7,013 bases of DNA from the NCBI GenBank assembly GCA_025935735.1, contig JAICUS010000321.1, positions 1 through 7,013 on the forward strand. The letters run 5' to 3'. The notes under the pieces are model-generated. The model saw only the letters and a list, made by a program, of their open reading frames with translations. It did not search any database and was not told where the DNA came from. Below are positions 5,122 to 7,013 of this stretch, piece by piece. The position numbers were made by a program, and so were the translations under genes. Within the stretch, counting starts at the first letter, position 1; every line of letters starts with the position of its first letter. The DNA comes from Solirubrobacteraceae bacterium. Its GTDB lineage: Bacteria; Actinomycetota; Thermoleophilia; Solirubrobacterales; Solirubrobacteraceae.

Positions 5122-6358
5122 CCAGCGCGGCCGCCATGGCCTCGCGGATCGCGCCCTGCTCGAAGCGGGCGACCAGCTCGGCCATGAAGCCCTCGATCAC
5201 CAGCCGCTTGGACAGCGCGTCGGAGAGGCCGCGCGAGCGCAGGTAGAAGACCTGCTCGGGGTCGATCTGGGCGATCGCCGCCGCGTGGGTGCAACGGACG
5301 TCGTTGGCCAGGATCTCCAGGCCGGGGATCGCGTCGGCGTGCGCGCGCTTGGAGAGCAGCAGGTTGCGGCACTCCTGGAAGGCGTCGGTCTGCTGGGCGC
5401 CCGGGTCGACCTTGATCATCCCGCGCCAGACGGCGGACGAGCGGTCGGCGAGGATGCCGCGGAACGCCAGGTCGCTGGTCGTGTTGGCCGCGCCGTGCTC
5501 CTGGGTGGTGTCGTAGTCGATGTGCTGACGGCCGTGCGGGGCGTAGGCGCCGGTGACCTTGGCCTGCGCGCCCTCGCCGGCCAGCAGCGTCTCCGTGCGC
5601 ACGCGGCCGTTGGCCGAGCCGAAGCCGACGACCACCCAGTCCAGCGAGGCGTCGCGCGCCACCTCGGCGCGCTGGGCGCCGAACACGTAGGAGCGCTCGT
5701 TCATGTCCTGGGCGCCGACGAAGCGCAGGTGGGCGTTCTGGCCGACGCGCAGCTCGACGACGGAGTTCAGCAGCGTCGCGGCGTCGCCGGAGCCGGAGAG
5801 GTGCTGCTCCCACACCTCGGCCTCGGCGCCCTCCTCGAGCACGACCAGCACGCGGCGGTGCAGCGCCGCGCCGGACGCGTCGGAGATCGCGGTCAGCACG
5901 ATCGGCGCGTCCACCTTCACCCCACGCGGGACGTAGACGAGCGCGCCGCCGGTCCAGCCGGCGTCGTTGAGCGCCGTGAAGACGTCAGAGCCGGCGTCCA
6001 CCACCTGGCCGAGGTGGCGCTCGACCAGCTCGGGGTGCGACTCGACCGCCAGGGTCAGCGGCAGCACGAGCGCGCCGTCCTCGGTCCCGCCGTCGAGCAC
6101 GCGGCCGTCGACCTGGCCGAGGTGGATCGCCCCCTCGGGCGCCTCCAGCAGCGTCTCCACGCGGTCCACCGCGGACGCGTCGCCCTCGCCCGGCGCGGCC
6201 GCGGCGAACGCGGACAGGTCGAGCTTGGCGAGGTCGGTGAACTCCCAGCCCGTGCGGCCCTTGAACGCCGGCAGGTCGAGCTCGGCGGCCCGCCGGGCCG
6301 CGTCGGAACGCCGCTCCTTGAGCCACTCCGGCTCGCGGACGGCCGCCAGCTCAGCCAA
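5093..6358 (-). CDS. sufD: SufD, Fe-S cluster assembly scaffold protein
   Basis: 421 residues, the normal length for SufD. It pairs with SufB, and with the ATPase SufC forms the SufBC2D complex that assembles iron-sulfur clusters in the cytosol. Visible family features: [15 protein letters not shown] near the N-terminus (37-51), [13 protein letters not shown] (141-153), the beta-helix core with [25 protein letters not shown] (279-303), [26 protein letters not shown] (311-336), and [14 protein letters not shown] (349-362). C356 and H358 there match the Cys/His pair known to matter in E. coli SufD. The C-terminus has FYLRSRGL and [12 protein letters not shown]. The start is a TTG at 6358, supported by a strong GGAGGG Shine-Dalgarno (6369-6364) 5 bases upstream and an 8-bp overlap with sufB; no in-frame ATG lies near. 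The 3' end carries the 30-bp repeat shared with 3419-3448. sufC is not downstream in this window. Confidence 0.96.
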   Translation of the reverse strand: MAELAAVREPEWLKERRSDAARRAAELDLPAFKGRTGWEFTDLAKLDLSAFAAAAPGEGDASAVDRVETLLEAPEGAIHLGQVDGRVLDGGTEDGALVLPLTLAVESHPELVERHLGQVVDAGSDVFTALNDAGWTGGALVYVPRGVKVDAPIVLTAISDASGAALHRRVLVVLEEGAEAEVWEQHLSGSGDAATLLNSVVELRVGQNAHLRFVGAQDMNERSYVFGAQRAEVARDASLDWVVVGFGSANGRVRTETLLAGEGAQAKVTGAYAPHGRQHIDYDTTQEHGAANTTSDLAFRGILADRSSAVWRGMIKVDPGAQQTDAFQECRNLLLSKRAHADAIPGLEILANDVRCTHAAAIAQIDPEQVFYLRSRGLSDALSKRLVIEGFMAELVARFEQGAIREAMAAALERRLSVLLD

Positions 6359-7013
6359 TGGAGCCCTCCATCTGGAGCTCGATGAGGCGGTTCATCTCCA
6401 CCGCGTACTCCATCGGGAGCTCCTTGACGATCGGCTCGATGAACCCGTTGACGATGAGCTTGCCGGCCTCGTCCTCCGGGATGCCGCGGGCCATCAGGTA
6501 GAAGAGCTGCTCCTCGCCGATCTTCGAGACGCTCGCCTCGTGGCCCACGTCGACGTCGTCCTCGCCGATGCGGATCGTCGGGTAGGTGTCCGAGCGCGAG
6601 TCCTCGTCCAGCAGCAGCGCGTCGCAGACCACCTTGGACTTCGAGCCGTGCGCGCCCTTGGCCACCTCGAGCAGGCCGCGGTAGGACGAGCGCCCGCCGT
6701 CCTTGGAGATCGACTTGGCGAAGATGTTCGACGTCGTGTTCGGCGCGGCGTGGATGATCTTCGCGCCCGCGTCCTGGTGCTGGCCCTTGCCGGCGAACGC
6801 GATCGACAGCACCTCGCCGTGCGCGCGCTCGCCCATCAGGTAGACCGACGGGTACTTCATGGTCAGCTTGGAGCCGAGGTTGCAGTCCACCCACTCGACC
6901 GTGGCGTCCGTCTCGGCGATCGCCCGCTTCGTGACGAGGTTGTAGACGTTCTGCGACCAGTTCTGCACGGTCGTGTAGCGGATCCGCGCGCCCGGCTTGG
7001 CGATCAGCTCGAC
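6351..7013 (-). CDS. sufB: SufB, Fe-S cluster assembly scaffold protein, C-terminal part
   Basis: The last 220 residues are visible; the frame is open at the right edge ([20 protein letters not shown]), so the GTG at 6968 is internal. The sequence is very typical Suf[96 protein letters not shown] and the end [12 protein letters not shown]130 in the visible part corresponds to the conserved Cys (Cys405 in E. coli) and H158/E159 to the conserved His-Glu pair (433/434) implicated in building the nascent cluster. All are present, so the protein looks functional. It heads a co-oriented, overlapping pair with sufD. The promoter, and any sufR or sufC, would lie beyond the window. Confidence 0.97.
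   Translation of the reverse strand, partial: VELIAKPGARIRYTTVQNWSQNVYNLVTKRAIAETDATVEWVDCNLGSKLTMKYPSVYLMGERAHGEVLSIAFAGKGQHQDAGAKIIHAAPNTTSNIFAKSISKDGGRSSYRGLLEVAKGAHGSKSKVVCDALLLDEDSRSDTYPTIRIGEDDVDVGHEASVSKIGEEQLFYLMARGIPEDEAGKLIVNGFIEPIVKELPMEYAVEMNRLIELQMEGSIG
6364..6369 (-). promoter_or_regulatory. Shine-Dalgarno GGAGGG deciding the TTG start of sufD
   Basis: On the minus strand GGAGGG sits inside the last sufB codons, 5 bases before the TTG at 6358. It is the clearest ribosome binding site in the window, and it supports TTG as the sufD start and translational coupling with sufB. Confidence 0.8.

Noticed and set aside
5285..6385. Open frame on the plus strand opposite sufD
   Set aside because: It is a mirror of sufD codon bias, with Val/Gly/Arg/Ala repeats and no recognisable domain.

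Overview
The window is about 75% G+C, with tightly packed and often overlapping genes and strongly G/C-biased third codon positions. It carries two predicted F420-type (Ddn/DUF385) oxidoreductases, a large LuxR-type regulator and a SUF iron-sulfur operon. Together these point to a high-G+C actinobacterium. The gene mix and several TAGGCT-like -10 boxes placed a few bases before start codons fit a soil lineage such as Solirubrobacterales/Thermoleophilia, but the genus is an inference from style, not a match.

Layout. Positions 2-1768 (+) hold the C-terminal part of a large LuxR-family regulator: a helical-repeat region followed by a LuxR DNA-binding domain. A short gap with small palindromes follows, then an SDR oxidoreductase (1849-2610, +). 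It ends tail to tail, overlapping by 11 bp, with a Ddn-like protein (2600-3031, -). That gene shares a 27-bp divergent promoter gap with a second Ddn-like gene (3059-3439, +). At the right edge, sufB (6351-7013, -, 5' part outside) overlaps sufD (5093-6358, -) by 8 bp; they encode the scaffold pair of the SufBCD Fe-S cluster assembly complex.

The most interesting part is 3419-5121. A perfect 30-bp direct repeat occurs once at the 3' end of sufD (5092-5121) and once over the 3' end of the second Ddn-like gene (3419-3448). Between the copies lie a DUF234-type ATPase with an intact P-loop and an apparently intact PD-(D/E)XK-like nuclease core (3661-5037, -), a small unknown ORF that ends by reading through the repeat (3420-3638, -), an A+T-richer pocket next to the left repeat, and a 35-bp near-perfect palindrome directly before the ATPase start. 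The simplest reading is that the ATPase/small-ORF cassette entered a locus where the Ddn-like gene and sufD once ended convergently. It duplicated the 30-bp 3' end and left both host genes intact. No recombinase is visible, so how it arrived is open.

No tRNA, rRNA, CRISPR array or classical IS element was seen, and no stretch over 300 bp lacks a gene candidate.
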